The position numbers and the translations under genes were made by a program. This document shows positions 33,144 to 41,355 of a DNA stretch of 64,000 nt, piece by piece. The stretch is from Pontibacter fetidus (GTDB lineage Bacteria > Bacteroidota > Bacteroidia > Cytophagales > Hymenobacteraceae). The stretch is from positions 220,006 through 284,005 of the forward strand of contig NZ_JAAEAA010000002.1 in the NCBI RefSeq assembly GCF_010119545.1, in the 5' to 3' direction. The notes beneath the pieces are model-generated. The model worked only from the letters and a program-made list of their open reading frames with translations, had not been told where the DNA came from and ran no database searches. Position 1 is the first letter of the stretch, and every line of letters begins with the position of its first letter.

Positions 33144-34082
33144 TTACTTTATACCCACTACGCGAACCGGCGAGGTGGCAGGCACTAAGCCTGATTTAAG
33201 TATTATACGTTGTCCTTTATCTCCAGCTACGAAAGATACAAAACCTGTGCCAAGTCCTGAGCGACCTGTCGTATTTATGATGTAAAGGTACCTGCGTAAC
33301 GGATAAACGCCTTGGGCAATATAGGCCTGGTATGGCTGGTAATAGCTTTCTGTAGTTCTGGGAACTGCCTCTTTACTTAGGCCAACTACTTTTATTCTTT
33401 TCTGGAAGCCAACTGCCACACTGTCGTCAATATCACTGATCCAGTTAACGCCGATTACGCCCATTGCATTCTCATTCTTCTCTACGTAATCTATTAACCC
33501 TTTATGCGATTCGGCGGCAAATGTATTTTGTGGAAGCTTGTGCGAAGCTATCAGAGAATCTTTAACATAACGTGCCGTACCCGAATTATTGTTGTCGAAA
33601 ACGATCGTTATGTCTTTTAAGTTTGTACTGCTGTTCAGTTGTTTCCACGTTTTGGTGTTACCATTAAAAATGCTTTCCAGCTCATCCATTGTAAACAGCG
33701 AGTCGGGGTTATTTCTGTTTACAATTATAGCTATTGCATCAATGGCAATTTTAGTTACCCTTGGTATGAGCTTTTTCTTTTCAAAGCTCGCTGTTTCAGC
33801 TTCAGTCAGTTCGCGCGAAAGTATAGCTACACGGGTGCTATCGTTCAGCAGGTCTTTTATTACTTCACCCTCCGATTTATATGCTGCTGTAATATCAGCA
33901 CGGTCGTAAATGCCCTCGTAGGTACTCACCTGCGATTCGATGATCGGCTGAAAAGACTCATCTACACTGATATTGATCTTACCGGAAGTAGGTGTATCAG
34001 AGGGTGCATCCGTAGAACCACCACAACTTGTAAAGGCCAGTGTACCAACTATACCCGCCACTGTCCATAGTTTATTCTTCAT
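33144..34082 (-). CDS. PstS-like periplasmic substrate-binding lipoprotein
   Basis: The protein has 312 residues. The signal ends in the lipobox AFTSC (Cys20). The fold is a type II periplasmic binding protein: INISVDESFQPIIESQVSTY, AIIVNRNNPDSLFTMDELES, then IVFDNNNSGTARYVKDSLIA, matching the PstS anion-binding Ser/Thr pattern. No pstA, pstB, pstC or phoU is in the window, and it overlaps an upstream membrane-protein gene by 11 bp downstream of tonB. It may bind phosphate or another oxyanion for a TonB-linked uptake route, or act in sensing; this is inferred. Confidence 0.8.
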   Translation of the reverse strand: MKNKLWTVAGIVGTLAFTSCGGSTDAPSDTPTSGKINISVDESFQPIIESQVSTYEGIYDRADITAAYKSEGEVIKDLLNDSTRVAILSRELTEAETASFEKKKLIPRVTKIAIDAIAIIVNRNNPDSLFTMDELESIFNGNTKTWKQLNSSTNLKDITIVFDNNNSGTARYVKDSLIASHKLPQNTFAAESHKGLIDYVEKNENAMGVIGVNWISDIDDSVAVGFQKRIKVVGLSKEAVPRTTESYYQPYQAYIAQGVYPLRRYLYIINTTGRSGLGTGFVSFVAGDKGQRIILKSGLVPATSPVRVVGIK

Positions 34083-34329
34083 ACCGTCTTCTTTCTTTTT
34101 TGGTAATGTTCTGGTAAACTTTTACAAACCTGATGAGCCCGTAAAGTATAAGCACGCCTCCAAGTATATATTTCAGGTCCTTAGACATGTTCAGGTTCAT
34201 CGTCTCTGCATCTATAAATATAAACAGCAGCCCCAACCCTATATACAACACGGTCATCAGCATGCCGAAGATGTTAACGAATTTCGAGAAATTGTTCCCG
34301 GCCGGTTTTTGTCTTTGTGGTCTTATCAT
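34072..34329 (-). CDS. Small two-helix membrane protein, unknown
   Basis: The protein has 85 residues with two hydrophobic helices (about 17-38, GMLMTVLYIGLGLLFIF, and about 52-67, YILGGVLILYGLI) and basic ends (MIRPQRQKPAG and KKERRRYEE), giving a hairpin with both ends in the cytoplasm. Its end overlaps the PstS-like gene by 11 bp, so the two are translationally coupled. It may assist the binding protein or the Ton complex, but no family is recognised. Confidence 0.68.
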   Translation of the reverse strand: MIRPQRQKPAGNNFSKFVNIFGMLMTVLYIGLGLLFIFIDAETMNLNMSKDLKYILGGVLILYGLIRFVKVYQNITKKERRRYEE

Positions 34330-34456
34330 GCTACGCGTTATTGTAACATATATTTAGATTTTACTTTAAAGTTAATGGTATCACATTAAATATGAAAGCA
34401 GAGACCTTAAAAGCTTCTGCTCTTCAGGCCCCTGCTTTATACTTACTAATTGATTT

Positions 34457-35296
34457 TTAGTTCTTTAACGCAAATTTTATAGGCAGCGTATAACGTACTG
34501 CTACCGGTACACCATTCTGTTTTCCGGGCTTCCAGCGTGGCATTCTCTGAATTACGCGCGCTGCCTCTTCATCCGTCCCGAATCCCAGGCCTTTCAAAAC
34601 TTTAACATCTTCTATGTCGCCGTTACGGCCAACTACAAACGTAACCACTACCGTACCTTCTACACCTGCTTTGCTTGCTGCAGTTGGGTAAACCAGTTTT
34701 CTGCTTAGGTATTTGGCAAGTGCATCAAAGCCACCCTGGTATTCGGGCATTATTTCGGCAAAGTCGTGTATAGTTGTCGTGTTGTTACCTGCTTCTCCGG
34801 TTCCGCCATCTATACCTTCCAGATCAGCAGGAGGAGTTACAGGAAGTTCTGATGGCTTTACCCCATCTATCTTCTCGGTACCTGCCACGGCATTTTTCAA
34901 TTCATCCTGGTTGGCAATTAGGGTTTCTTTTACCGGTGCATTATTCGGAACAACCTTTGGCGCTGAGTATACTTCTGTTTTTACTTTTTCGGGTGCAGCC
35001 GGTGGTACTGTTTTCTGTTTTTGCTCAGGCTTAACCGGAGGCAATGGCGGTAAATCTATAATGATCGGATCTTCAATTACCAGTGTAGGCTTAACGTACT
35101 TTTCGGGAGTAGAAAAGAATATATTGTTAACTAACGGAACTATAAGCCCCCCTGAAAAAATAGCTATGGTTATAATGGCTGCTATAATTATATGCCTGTG
35201 GTATACGCGCCGCAACTTATAGGCACCATATGCCTGGTTCCGACCTTTAAAGATGATGTTGTTAAAGGTCATGTCAAATAAATAGCTCTCTTTCAT
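34457..35296 (-). CDS. TonB-family energy transducer (second copy)
   Basis: The protein has 279 residues. The Bacteroidota-type N-terminus FNNIIFKGRNQAYGAYKLRR precedes a single membrane helix (about 35-58). A Pro/Lys/Glu-rich periplasm-spanning linker follows (IDLPPLPPVKPEQKQKTVPP). The TonB C-terminal domain is at about 190-279 (YPTAASKAGVEGTVVVTFVV, then MPRWKPGKQNGVPVAVRYTL). It passes proton-motive energy from ExbB/ExbD to outer-membrane receptors. It lies after a terminator, so it has separate transcription from the upstream exb-tonB genes. Confidence 0.9.
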   Translation of the reverse strand: MKESYLFDMTFNNIIFKGRNQAYGAYKLRRVYHRHIIIAAIITIAIFSGGLIVPLVNNIFFSTPEKYVKPTLVIEDPIIIDLPPLPPVKPEQKQKTVPPAAPEKVKTEVYSAPKVVPNNAPVKETLIANQDELKNAVAGTEKIDGVKPSELPVTPPADLEGIDGGTGEAGNNTTTIHDFAEIMPEYQGGFDALAKYLSRKLVYPTAASKAGVEGTVVVTFVVGRNGDIEDVKVLKGLGFGTDEEAARVIQRMPRWKPGKQNGVPVAVRYTLPIKFALKN

Positions 35297-35447
35297 GGGC
35301 TTTGGGTTTTATAGTTTAACAATATGTCAGGTAATCATTTTATAGTATGCTTTTGGTTATGGTTTATAGTTTGATTTATATTATAAACTGAATATACGGA
35401 ATTAAACGTTAATAGTATGCATGCTGAGCATTTTATTTTACAAACAA

Positions 35448-35479
35448 AAAAACCCGACCAGTTTCCTGATCGGGTTTTT
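35448..35479. terminator. Terminator of the exbB-exbD-exbD-tonB operon
   Basis: The arms AAAAACCCGA (35448-35457) and TCGGGTTTTT (35470-35479) extend inward with one mismatch. On the minus strand it follows the first tonB stop by 19 bp and ends in a T run. Confidence 0.85.
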
Positions 35480-35498
35480 AAACTATAGCTAAGCTATA

Positions 35499-36320
35499 TT
35501 ATTTAATTGTGTAACGAACCGGAACGGTAAATCTTACTGGTACAGCTCTACCATTTTGTTTACCTGGGTTCCACTTCGGCATCGACTTAACAACGCGCAT
35601 CGCTTCTTCGTCAGTTCCGGCGCCAAGTCCCTTCAGTACTTTTACTTCAGAGATCTCACCGGTTTTGCTTACTACGAACGATACAACCACAAGTCCTTCG
35701 ATACCTGCTCTTGTAGCAGCGGCCGGATATCGGATGTTCTTGGCAATGTATTTCTGCATTTCAAGTTCACCACCCGGGAAAGTTGGCATCTGCTCCACAT
35801 ACTCGTAAGGCTTCTCTTCTACTACCTCTGCAACTACGTCGCTGGTACCGTCAATATCACCTAAGTCTAATGGGGCATCTTTGCTACCTTCTACAGTTTT
35901 TGTACCGGCATCAATTTCTTCCAGTTTCTCCACGTCCGGAATTTCTTCCTCTTCGGCTACCTCGTTATCACGCTTAACAACCGGTGGTGTATACTTTACA
36001 GTAGCACGCACTGGCGGCGGCGGCGGCGGAAGATCCGGCGGCGGCGGCGGTGGAGGTGTATTTTCCTCTAGTGGCGGTGGTGGGGCCAGGTCTACTTCTG
36101 TTATAACGCGCTCATCCACTACTTCCTCTTCGTCGCCACCTATCATTTTGCTTATCAGCGGCATGCTGATGAAAAGCGCAAATAATATAGTAGCAATGAT
36201 AGCGGCTTTAGACAGATGGCTGTTGTACAGTTTACGAAGCAGATAGGCACCGTATGCTTTGTTTCGTCCAGCAAAGACGATGTCATCAAGCGATGCTTTA
36301 GCTAACTTACTTTCGTCCAT
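35499..36320 (-). CDS. TonB-family energy transducer (first copy)
   Basis: The protein has 273 residues. The N-terminus LDDIVFAGRNKAYGAYLLRK and a membrane helix (about 40-57) match the second copy. The linker is strikingly proline-rich (LAPPPPLEENTPPPPPPPDL, continuing into more prolines), then acidic. The C-terminal domain is at about 185-273 (YPAAATRAGIEGLVVVSFVV, MPKWNPGKQNGRAVPVRFTV). It follows the second ExbD by 5 bp, so it is the transducer of the complete complex encoded here. Confidence 0.93.
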   Translation of the reverse strand: MDESKLAKASLDDIVFAGRNKAYGAYLLRKLYNSHLSKAAIIATILFALFISMPLISKMIGGDEEEVVDERVITEVDLAPPPPLEENTPPPPPPPDLPPPPPPVRATVKYTPPVVKRDNEVAEEEEIPDVEKLEEIDAGTKTVEGSKDAPLDLGDIDGTSDVVAEVVEEKPYEYVEQMPTFPGGELEMQKYIAKNIRYPAAATRAGIEGLVVVSFVVSKTGEISEVKVLKGLGAGTDEEAMRVVKSMPKWNPGKQNGRAVPVRFTVPVRYTIK

Positions 36321-36325
36321 ATCTG

Positions 36326-36853
36326 TTATTGTCCTAATTTAGTTTGTACCAATTGCTTGTCCGTGTCAGTTATCTCAACAAGGGCAAATTTCTTGGTATC
36401 GGTAATTTTCAGTTCATCCAGGATGTCTACCATGTTCTTGTAGCGCGACGTCTCCATTGGCTTGATCATTACAGTCATCTTGGCGTTACCTTTCACTTTA
36501 GGTGAAATTAAAACCTTACGAATACCTGTAGCTGAATAATCAGTCTCTATCACCTCCGGATTCTCAGCCGGGTCGCCAAGTCCGAAATAATAGAAAACTT
36601 TATCATCCTCACCAAGTACGATCGTCATCGCGTTACTAGCTTTCAGGGCAATCTGCTCTTCTTCTTTGTCCGGTTTCACAGGCATGTTAATTTCCATGGT
36701 CTGTGGTTTACTGAACGTAGTTGTAAGCATGAAGAACGTTAAAAGAAGGAAGGCAAGGTCCACCATGGGCGTCATGTCCATGTTGGTGCCCATCTTTTTG
36801 GAGCGCTTCTTACCACCCTTACCGGAGTCGGCTTGCTGTTGTACTTCTGCCAT
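36326..36853 (-). CDS. exbD: ExbD-family biopolymer transport protein (second)
   Basis: The protein has 175 residues. One membrane helix (about 27-47, DMTPMVDLAFLLLTFFMLTT) carries the essential proton-path Asp32. The periplasmic domain follows. The N-terminal cytosolic tail is Gly/Lys-rich. It is 18 bp after the longer ExbD and 5 bp before tonB, so both ExbD forms are co-expressed with one ExbB and may form a mixed ExbD pair inside the pentameric channel. Confidence 0.92.
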   Translation of the reverse strand: MAEVQQQADSGKGGKKRSKKMGTNMDMTPMVDLAFLLLTFFMLTTTFSKPQTMEINMPVKPDKEEEQIALKASNAMTIVLGEDDKVFYYFGLGDPAENPEVIETDYSATGIRKVLISPKVKGNAKMTVMIKPMETSRYKNMVDILDELKITDTKKFALVEITDTDKQLVQTKLGQ

Positions 36854-36871
36854 TTTTCTATCTCCTTTCTG

Positions 36872-37483
36872 TTATAGGGTTGTAGGTCTTTTTTCCATGT
36901 CGGTAATCAGGTTAAATCTGTTAACCTTCTTATCCTGCAATGTACTTATTACCTGCTGTACAGTTTTGTAGTTCACGTCCTGGTCACCTTTAATCGCGAT
37001 AATCACTTTAGGGTTTGTAAGACGTGTCTGGTGCACCCAGTCTCCCAGTTGGTTATTAACTGAGTCTATAGGTATACCCGGAGCAGTTTTATCGTAGTTC
37101 TTTCTACTGTTAGCATCCATCGACAGGTAAGATTTTAACTGATTTACCGGTACGCCGAACTCGCTAAGCAAAGAAAAGGTCTTTTTTTCCTGTTCATTGA
37201 ACCCAACACCATACTTGCCAGCCATTTTCTCTAATAGAGCTGTTCTCGTGTTCTGTCCATCCACACCAAAAAACACCCTGTCGTTTTTATCTATAGATAT
37301 AGTAATAACGTTTGAATCGGGTATTTTGATGTCTGATACAGAAGAAGGAGTGTCTACTATAACTGCCTTTTCAGGGGCCATAGTAGCTGTCAGCATAAAG
37401 AAAGTAACCAGCAAGAAGCCCAAGTCCACCATTGGTGTCATGTCCAACGAGGGTCTGGTTCTTTTTACTTTTACTTTAGGCAT
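36872..37483 (-). CDS. exbD: ExbD-family biopolymer transport protein (first, long form)
   Basis: The protein has 203 residues. The membrane helix DMTPMVDLGFLLVTFFMLTA has the proton-path Asp20. The periplasmic part is about 60 residues longer than the second ExbD owing to an insert around KYGVGFNEQEKKTFSLLSEF and the Ser/Asn-rich stretch after it. This long-plus-short ExbD pair is typical of Bacteroidota. It lies 18 bp after exbB. Confidence 0.9.
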   Translation of the reverse strand: MPKVKVKRTRPSLDMTPMVDLGFLLVTFFMLTATMAPEKAVIVDTPSSVSDIKIPDSNVITISIDKNDRVFFGVDGQNTRTALLEKMAGKYGVGFNEQEKKTFSLLSEFGVPVNQLKSYLSMDANSRKNYDKTAPGIPIDSVNNQLGDWVHQTRLTNPKVIIAIKGDQDVNYKTVQQVISTLQDKKVNRFNLITDMEKRPTTL

Positions 37484-37501
37484 CTTTCTGTGTTAAATCA
37501 A

Positions 37502-38368
37502 TTAAACTGTGTGTTGTCTAACGTTAGCATTTTCGTGCTGAGCAGCAAAAGTAGAGATGATGCTGAAACCAGCTTCGTCAATGCTATAAGTTAACTCATC
37601 GATTTTGCTTGTGAAGTAGTTGTAAGCGATGATCGCAAGAGCAGAACCAGTAATACCGATTGCTGTGTTGATCAAGGCCTCAGAGATACCGTTAGAAAGT
37701 GCAGTTGCATCAGGAGTACCAGAAGAAGCAAGAGCGGCGAACGCCTTGATCATACCAAGTACTGTACCGATCAAACCTGTAAGTGTAGAGATAGAGGCAA
37801 TTGTTGAAAGAATTACCAAGTTTTTCTCAAGCATTGGTAACTCTAGTGAAGTTGACTCTTCGATCTCTTTCTGGATAGCAGCAACTTTCTCAGCTTTTAA
37901 CAGCTCAGGCTCGTTCTGCATTTCTTTGTACTTAAGCAAACCAGCTTTTACTACGTTTGCTACTGAACCTTTCTGAGCATCGCAGGCAGCAATTGCACCG
38001 TTGATATCGCGCTGGTTAAGTTTAGCAGAAATATTACGTACGAAAGCAGGAACGCTCTTAGTACCTTTTGCTCTGCTGATTGTCAATACACGCTCGATAG
38101 CAAAAATAAATACCATTAGTACAAGGGCCATCAGGATAGGAACTACCCAACCACCTTTGTAAACGATACCTAAATAGTTACCTGGCAGTGGGTGATTTTC
38201 GTTGCTACCACCTTCGAAGTTAGCAGGATTGCCTAGTACGAACATATACACAAGTACACATGCAATTACTGCAAGTGGAATAACGATAGTGGCAAATAAA
38301 GAACCCGCCGCGCTAGTCTTTACTTCTACATTAGCATCTTTGCTCACTACTGCAGTCTTTTTTTCCAT
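37502..38368 (-). CDS. exbB: MotA/TolQ/ExbB proton channel protein
   Basis: The protein has 288 residues with three membrane helices: about 25-45 (ATIVIPLAVIACVLVYMFVL), about 75-97 (VVPILMALVLMVFIFAIERV), and the conserved pair at about 180-250 (LVILSTIASISTLTGLIGTV, then GISEALINTAIGITGSALAI). The last two line the proton path in ExbB. It forms a pentamer that powers TonB with ExbD. It is the first gene of the operon; a 520-bp upstream region is free of genes. Confidence 0.93.
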   Translation of the reverse strand: MEKKTAVVSKDANVEVKTSAAGSLFATIVIPLAVIACVLVYMFVLGNPANFEGGSNENHPLPGNYLGIVYKGGWVVPILMALVLMVFIFAIERVLTISRAKGTKSVPAFVRNISAKLNQRDINGAIAACDAQKGSVANVVKAGLLKYKEMQNEPELLKAEKVAAIQKEIEESTSLELPMLEKNLVILSTIASISTLTGLIGTVLGMIKAFAALASSGTPDATALSNGISEALINTAIGITGSALAIIAYNYFTSKIDELTYSIDEAGFSIISTFAAQHENANVRQHTV

Positions 38369-38888
38369 TTTGATTAAAGTTTAAAGTTTAGCTGTTTGTG
38401 TTGTAATTAAATTGATTGTGTGTAATTATAAAAATGTAATTGTTTCAGTTTTAGTTCTTTATGTGTCAAACTTTTTAATTTAAAAAGCTAAACCCACCTA
38501 TCGCAAACAAACCTTTGATGAATAAATTCTGAGCTGTTTCGCTACTTTATGGCACCTTAAATAAGTGCGCTTCTACAAATCTATATATTTTAGAATATTA
38601 TCCAAAGTATAAACATTATTCTCAGTTCATTCTCTTAAAAAATTTCAATATAAAAATTGAGCACTACCATTATACATGGCTGGCATACAATTGTTGCATT
38701 AAAATAATTAATGAGAGGGTAACAGAAAATAGTTACAACTCCAGCACAGCCGGAGACTATAACTCAGCATGTAATACTCTGCTTAAATTCCAATGGCTAA
38801 CAAAGTAGAAAACGTCTCTTATCCGATCCGGAAAACCAGGAAAAAGCGCTTTAAATATAGGTAATGAATTTTTAGATTGTATGCTTAC
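38369..38888. other. AT-rich gene-free region between mazG and exbB
   Basis: 520 bp, strongly AT-rich. It should hold the exbB promoter and leader (minus strand) and the mazG end. I see no convincing ORF, no TAnnTTTG box in a good position, and no clear terminator. An AAACTTT...AAAGTTT-type palindromic stretch lies just before exbB. Confidence 0.5.
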
Positions 38889-39698
38889 CTACTTCTTTTT
38901 TGCCTTATTCCAGTAAAAATCCATTTCATCCAAGCTCATATCCTGTAATTTTTTGCCGTCTTTCTCCGATTCTGTTTCCAGGTACCGGAAGCGGTCTATG
39001 AATTTCAGGTTAGTTCGTTCCAAGGCTTCTTCGGGATTTATATCTACAAAACGTGCAAAGTTGATGAGCGAAAACAACAGGTCTCCGAACTCAGCTGTAG
39101 CGCGTGTTTTATCTATAGTTGCGGTATCATCTACATTAAATTCTTCCTCAAATTCGCTCAGTTCCTCCTGCACTTTTTGCCATACCTGGCTTTTGTCGTC
39201 CCAGTCAAAACCGGCACCTCTGGCTTTTTCCTGTATACGCATCGCTTTTACCAGCGCTGGCAACGACGAAGGCACACCACCCAACACCGATTTATTTCCC
39301 TCTTTCAGTTTAAGCTGTTCCCAGTTCTTCTTTACCTGCTCCTCTGTATCTGCTGTTACATCGCCGTAAATATGTGGGTGCCTGAAGATTAGTTTCTCAC
39401 AAAGTGAGTTTAGTACGTCGGCTATATCAAACGCTTTTTGTTCGGAGGCTATTTTGGCATAAAACACCATGTGCAGCATCAGGTCGCCTATTTCTTTCTT
39501 TATCTCGGGCATGTCCTGCTTTAGTATGGCATCCGACAGCTCGTAGGTTTCTTCTATAGTTAGGTGGCGCAGGCTTTCCAGGGTTTGCTTGCGGTCCCAG
39601 GGGCATTTCTCGCGCAGGTCATCCATCACATCCAGCAGGCGATCAAAAGCCTGCAACTGTCTTCCGCGCGGTGTATCGGCAAATAATGTGTTATCCAT
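38889..39698 (-). CDS. mazG: Nucleoside triphosphate pyrophosphohydrolase MazG
   Basis: It hydrolyses NTPs or dNTPs to monophosphates and PPi, a housecleaning and stringent-response function. It has 269 residues, the double-domain E. coli size. The first all-alpha domain has KCPWDRKQTLESLRHLTIEE, the ETYEL metal motif and the DLMLHMVFYA segment. The second repeats the pattern (EELSEFEEEF and FGDLLFSLINFARF). It is a single gene divergent from glmM. Confidence 0.93.
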   Translation of the reverse strand: MDNTLFADTPRGRQLQAFDRLLDVMDDLREKCPWDRKQTLESLRHLTIEETYELSDAILKQDMPEIKKEIGDLMLHMVFYAKIASEQKAFDIADVLNSLCEKLIFRHPHIYGDVTADTEEQVKKNWEQLKLKEGNKSVLGGVPSSLPALVKAMRIQEKARGAGFDWDDKSQVWQKVQEELSEFEEEFNVDDTATIDKTRATAEFGDLLFSLINFARFVDINPEEALERTNLKFIDRFRYLETESEKDGKKLQDMSLDEMDFYWNKAKKK

Positions 39699-39793
39699 AA
39701 AGCAAATATACTAAAATACGGCGGTAGCTGTTTACAAGTAATTCCCTGGCGAGATAATAGACCAAAGAGTAAACTATAAAACTAAAATATTGC

Positions 39794-39801
39794 TACTTTT
39801 G
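39794..39801 (+). promoter_or_regulatory. Putative -7 box (TACTTTTG) of glmM
   Basis: TACTTTTGCAACC is close to the Bacteroidota -7 context and gives a leader of about 20 nt to the GTG at 39825. No -33 TTTG is apparent. Confidence 0.55.
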
Positions 39802-39824
39802 CAACCTATAAAACATTAACACAA

Positions 39825-41219
39825 GTGGCTTTAATAAAATCAATTTCAGGAATTAGAGGAACGATAGGCGGGCGGGCAGGTGATGCACTTACCCCTGTGG
39901 ATGTGGTTAAATTTGCTGCAGCTTATGGTACCTGGGTACTGCAAACTACCAATAACAACAATACTATAGTTGTAGGTCGCGATGCACGCATCTCCGGCGA
40001 CATGGTAAACAAACTGGTTTGCGCTACCCTGCAGGGCTTAGGTATAAACGTGATAGATGTTGGCTTATCTACCACACCAACGGTAGAGATGATGGTACCG
40101 GAGCTGAAAGCCGGCGGAGGTATTATACTTACGGCCAGCCATAACCCGAAACAATGGAACGCCCTGAAACTGCTTAACTATAAAGGTGAGTTTATTTCGG
40201 ATGCGGAAGGCAAACTGGTACTGGAACTGGCCGAGAAAGAAGCGTTTGAGTTTGCTCAGGTGACTGAACTTGGCTCTTATACTAAGCAGGACGATGCAAT
40301 AGCAAAGCACATTAAAACTATACTTGACCTGCCTTTAGTAGATGTTGAAGCGATTAAAGCTAAAAAGTTTGCTGTAGCCATTGACTGTGTAAACTCTACA
40401 GGCGGTATAGCTGTGCCAATGTTGCTGGAAGCACTTGGTGTAAAAAAAGTAGAGAAGCTTTTCTGTGAGCCGGATGGTCACTTCCCGCACAACCCGGAGC
40501 CACTGCCCGAGAACCTGCGCGAGATTGCCAAAGTGATAGAGAAAGGTAAGTTTGACTTAGGTATAGTTGTTGACCCGGATGTGGACCGCCTGGCGCTGGT
40601 AAACGAAGACGGCAGCATGTTCGGCGAAGAGTATACGCTGGTAGCAGTTGCTGACTATATCCTGAAAAACACAAAAGGAAATACCGTATCTAACCTGTCA
40701 TCTACAAGAGCGCTGCGCGATGTAACCGAGAAAGCAGGTGGCAACTACTATGCAGCTGCTGTTGGCGAGGTAAACGTGGTAAACATGATGAAGGAGCAGC
40801 AGGCGGTAATAGGTGGCGAGGGCAATGGCGGTATTATTTACCCTGAGTTGCACTATGGCCGCGATGCACTGGTTGGTATAGCACTGTTCCTGACGCACCT
40901 GGCAAAATCCGGGTTAAGTATGACGCGCCTGCGTGCCAGCTACCCGAATTACTACATCTCTAAAAATAAAATAGAGCTTACTCCTGATGTGGACGTGGAT
41001 GCCGTACTTACCCAAATGCAGCAGCGCTACGCCAAGCAACCGATTAATACGATAGATGGTGTAAAGATAGAGTTTGACAAAGAGTGGGTGCACCTGCGCA
41101 AGTCTAACACGGAGCCAATCATCCGTATCTATGCTGAGTCGGATAGCAACGCTACGGCAGAGCACCTGGCTAACAAGATCATTGCCGATATCAAGGAAAT
41201 AATTTCTGTTAAGGCATAA
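39825..41219 (+). CDS. glmM: Phosphoglucosamine mutase
   Basis: It converts glucosamine-6-phosphate to glucosamine-1-phosphate for UDP-GlcNAc and so for peptidoglycan. It has 464 residues with a GTG start. The phosphoserine is Ser105 in LTASHNPKQW. The metal loop is DPDVDRLALV, the sugar-binding loop EGNGGIIYPELHYGRD, and the phosphate-binding RKSNTEPIIRIYAE is near the C-terminus. It is close in length to GlmM (about 445) and also to archaeal-type bifunctional PGM/PMM, so substrate is inferred from the family. It is monocistronic, with a terminator after. Confidence 0.88.
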   Translation: MALIKSISGIRGTIGGRAGDALTPVDVVKFAAAYGTWVLQTTNNNNTIVVGRDARISGDMVNKLVCATLQGLGINVIDVGLSTTPTVEMMVPELKAGGGIILTASHNPKQWNALKLLNYKGEFISDAEGKLVLELAEKEAFEFAQVTELGSYTKQDDAIAKHIKTILDLPLVDVEAIKAKKFAVAIDCVNSTGGIAVPMLLEALGVKKVEKLFCEPDGHFPHNPEPLPENLREIAKVIEKGKFDLGIVVDPDVDRLALVNEDGSMFGEEYTLVAVADYILKNTKGNTVSNLSSTRALRDVTEKAGGNYYAAAVGEVNVVNMMKEQQAVIGGEGNGGIIYPELHYGRDALVGIALFLTHLAKSGLSMTRLRASYPNYYISKNKIELTPDVDVDAVLTQMQQRYAKQPINTIDGVKIEFDKEWVHLRKSNTEPIIRIYAESDSNATAEHLANKIIADIKEIISVKA

Positions 41220-41259
41220 TGTACTGTTGTACGTATAGTTTTTAACAGCTAACCTGTAA

Positions 41260-41305
41260 GCGCCAAGGAGAGAAATTTCATTTCTTTCTCCTTGGCGCAA
41301 CTTTT
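41260..41305. terminator. Rho-independent terminator of glmM
   Basis: A 10-bp stem (GCGCCAAGGA at 41260-41269 with TCCTTGGCGC at 41289-41298) with a partly paired loop, then T7. Confidence 0.88.
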
Positions 41306-41355
41306 TTTAATACTTTAGTAGTTCGTTATATAGAGTAATGCAAACCCTTACCAAC

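Noticed and set aside
35881..36246. Gly/Ser-rich 121-residue ORF opposite tonB
   Set aside because: Its glycine run is simply the complement of the proline codons of TonB's linker.
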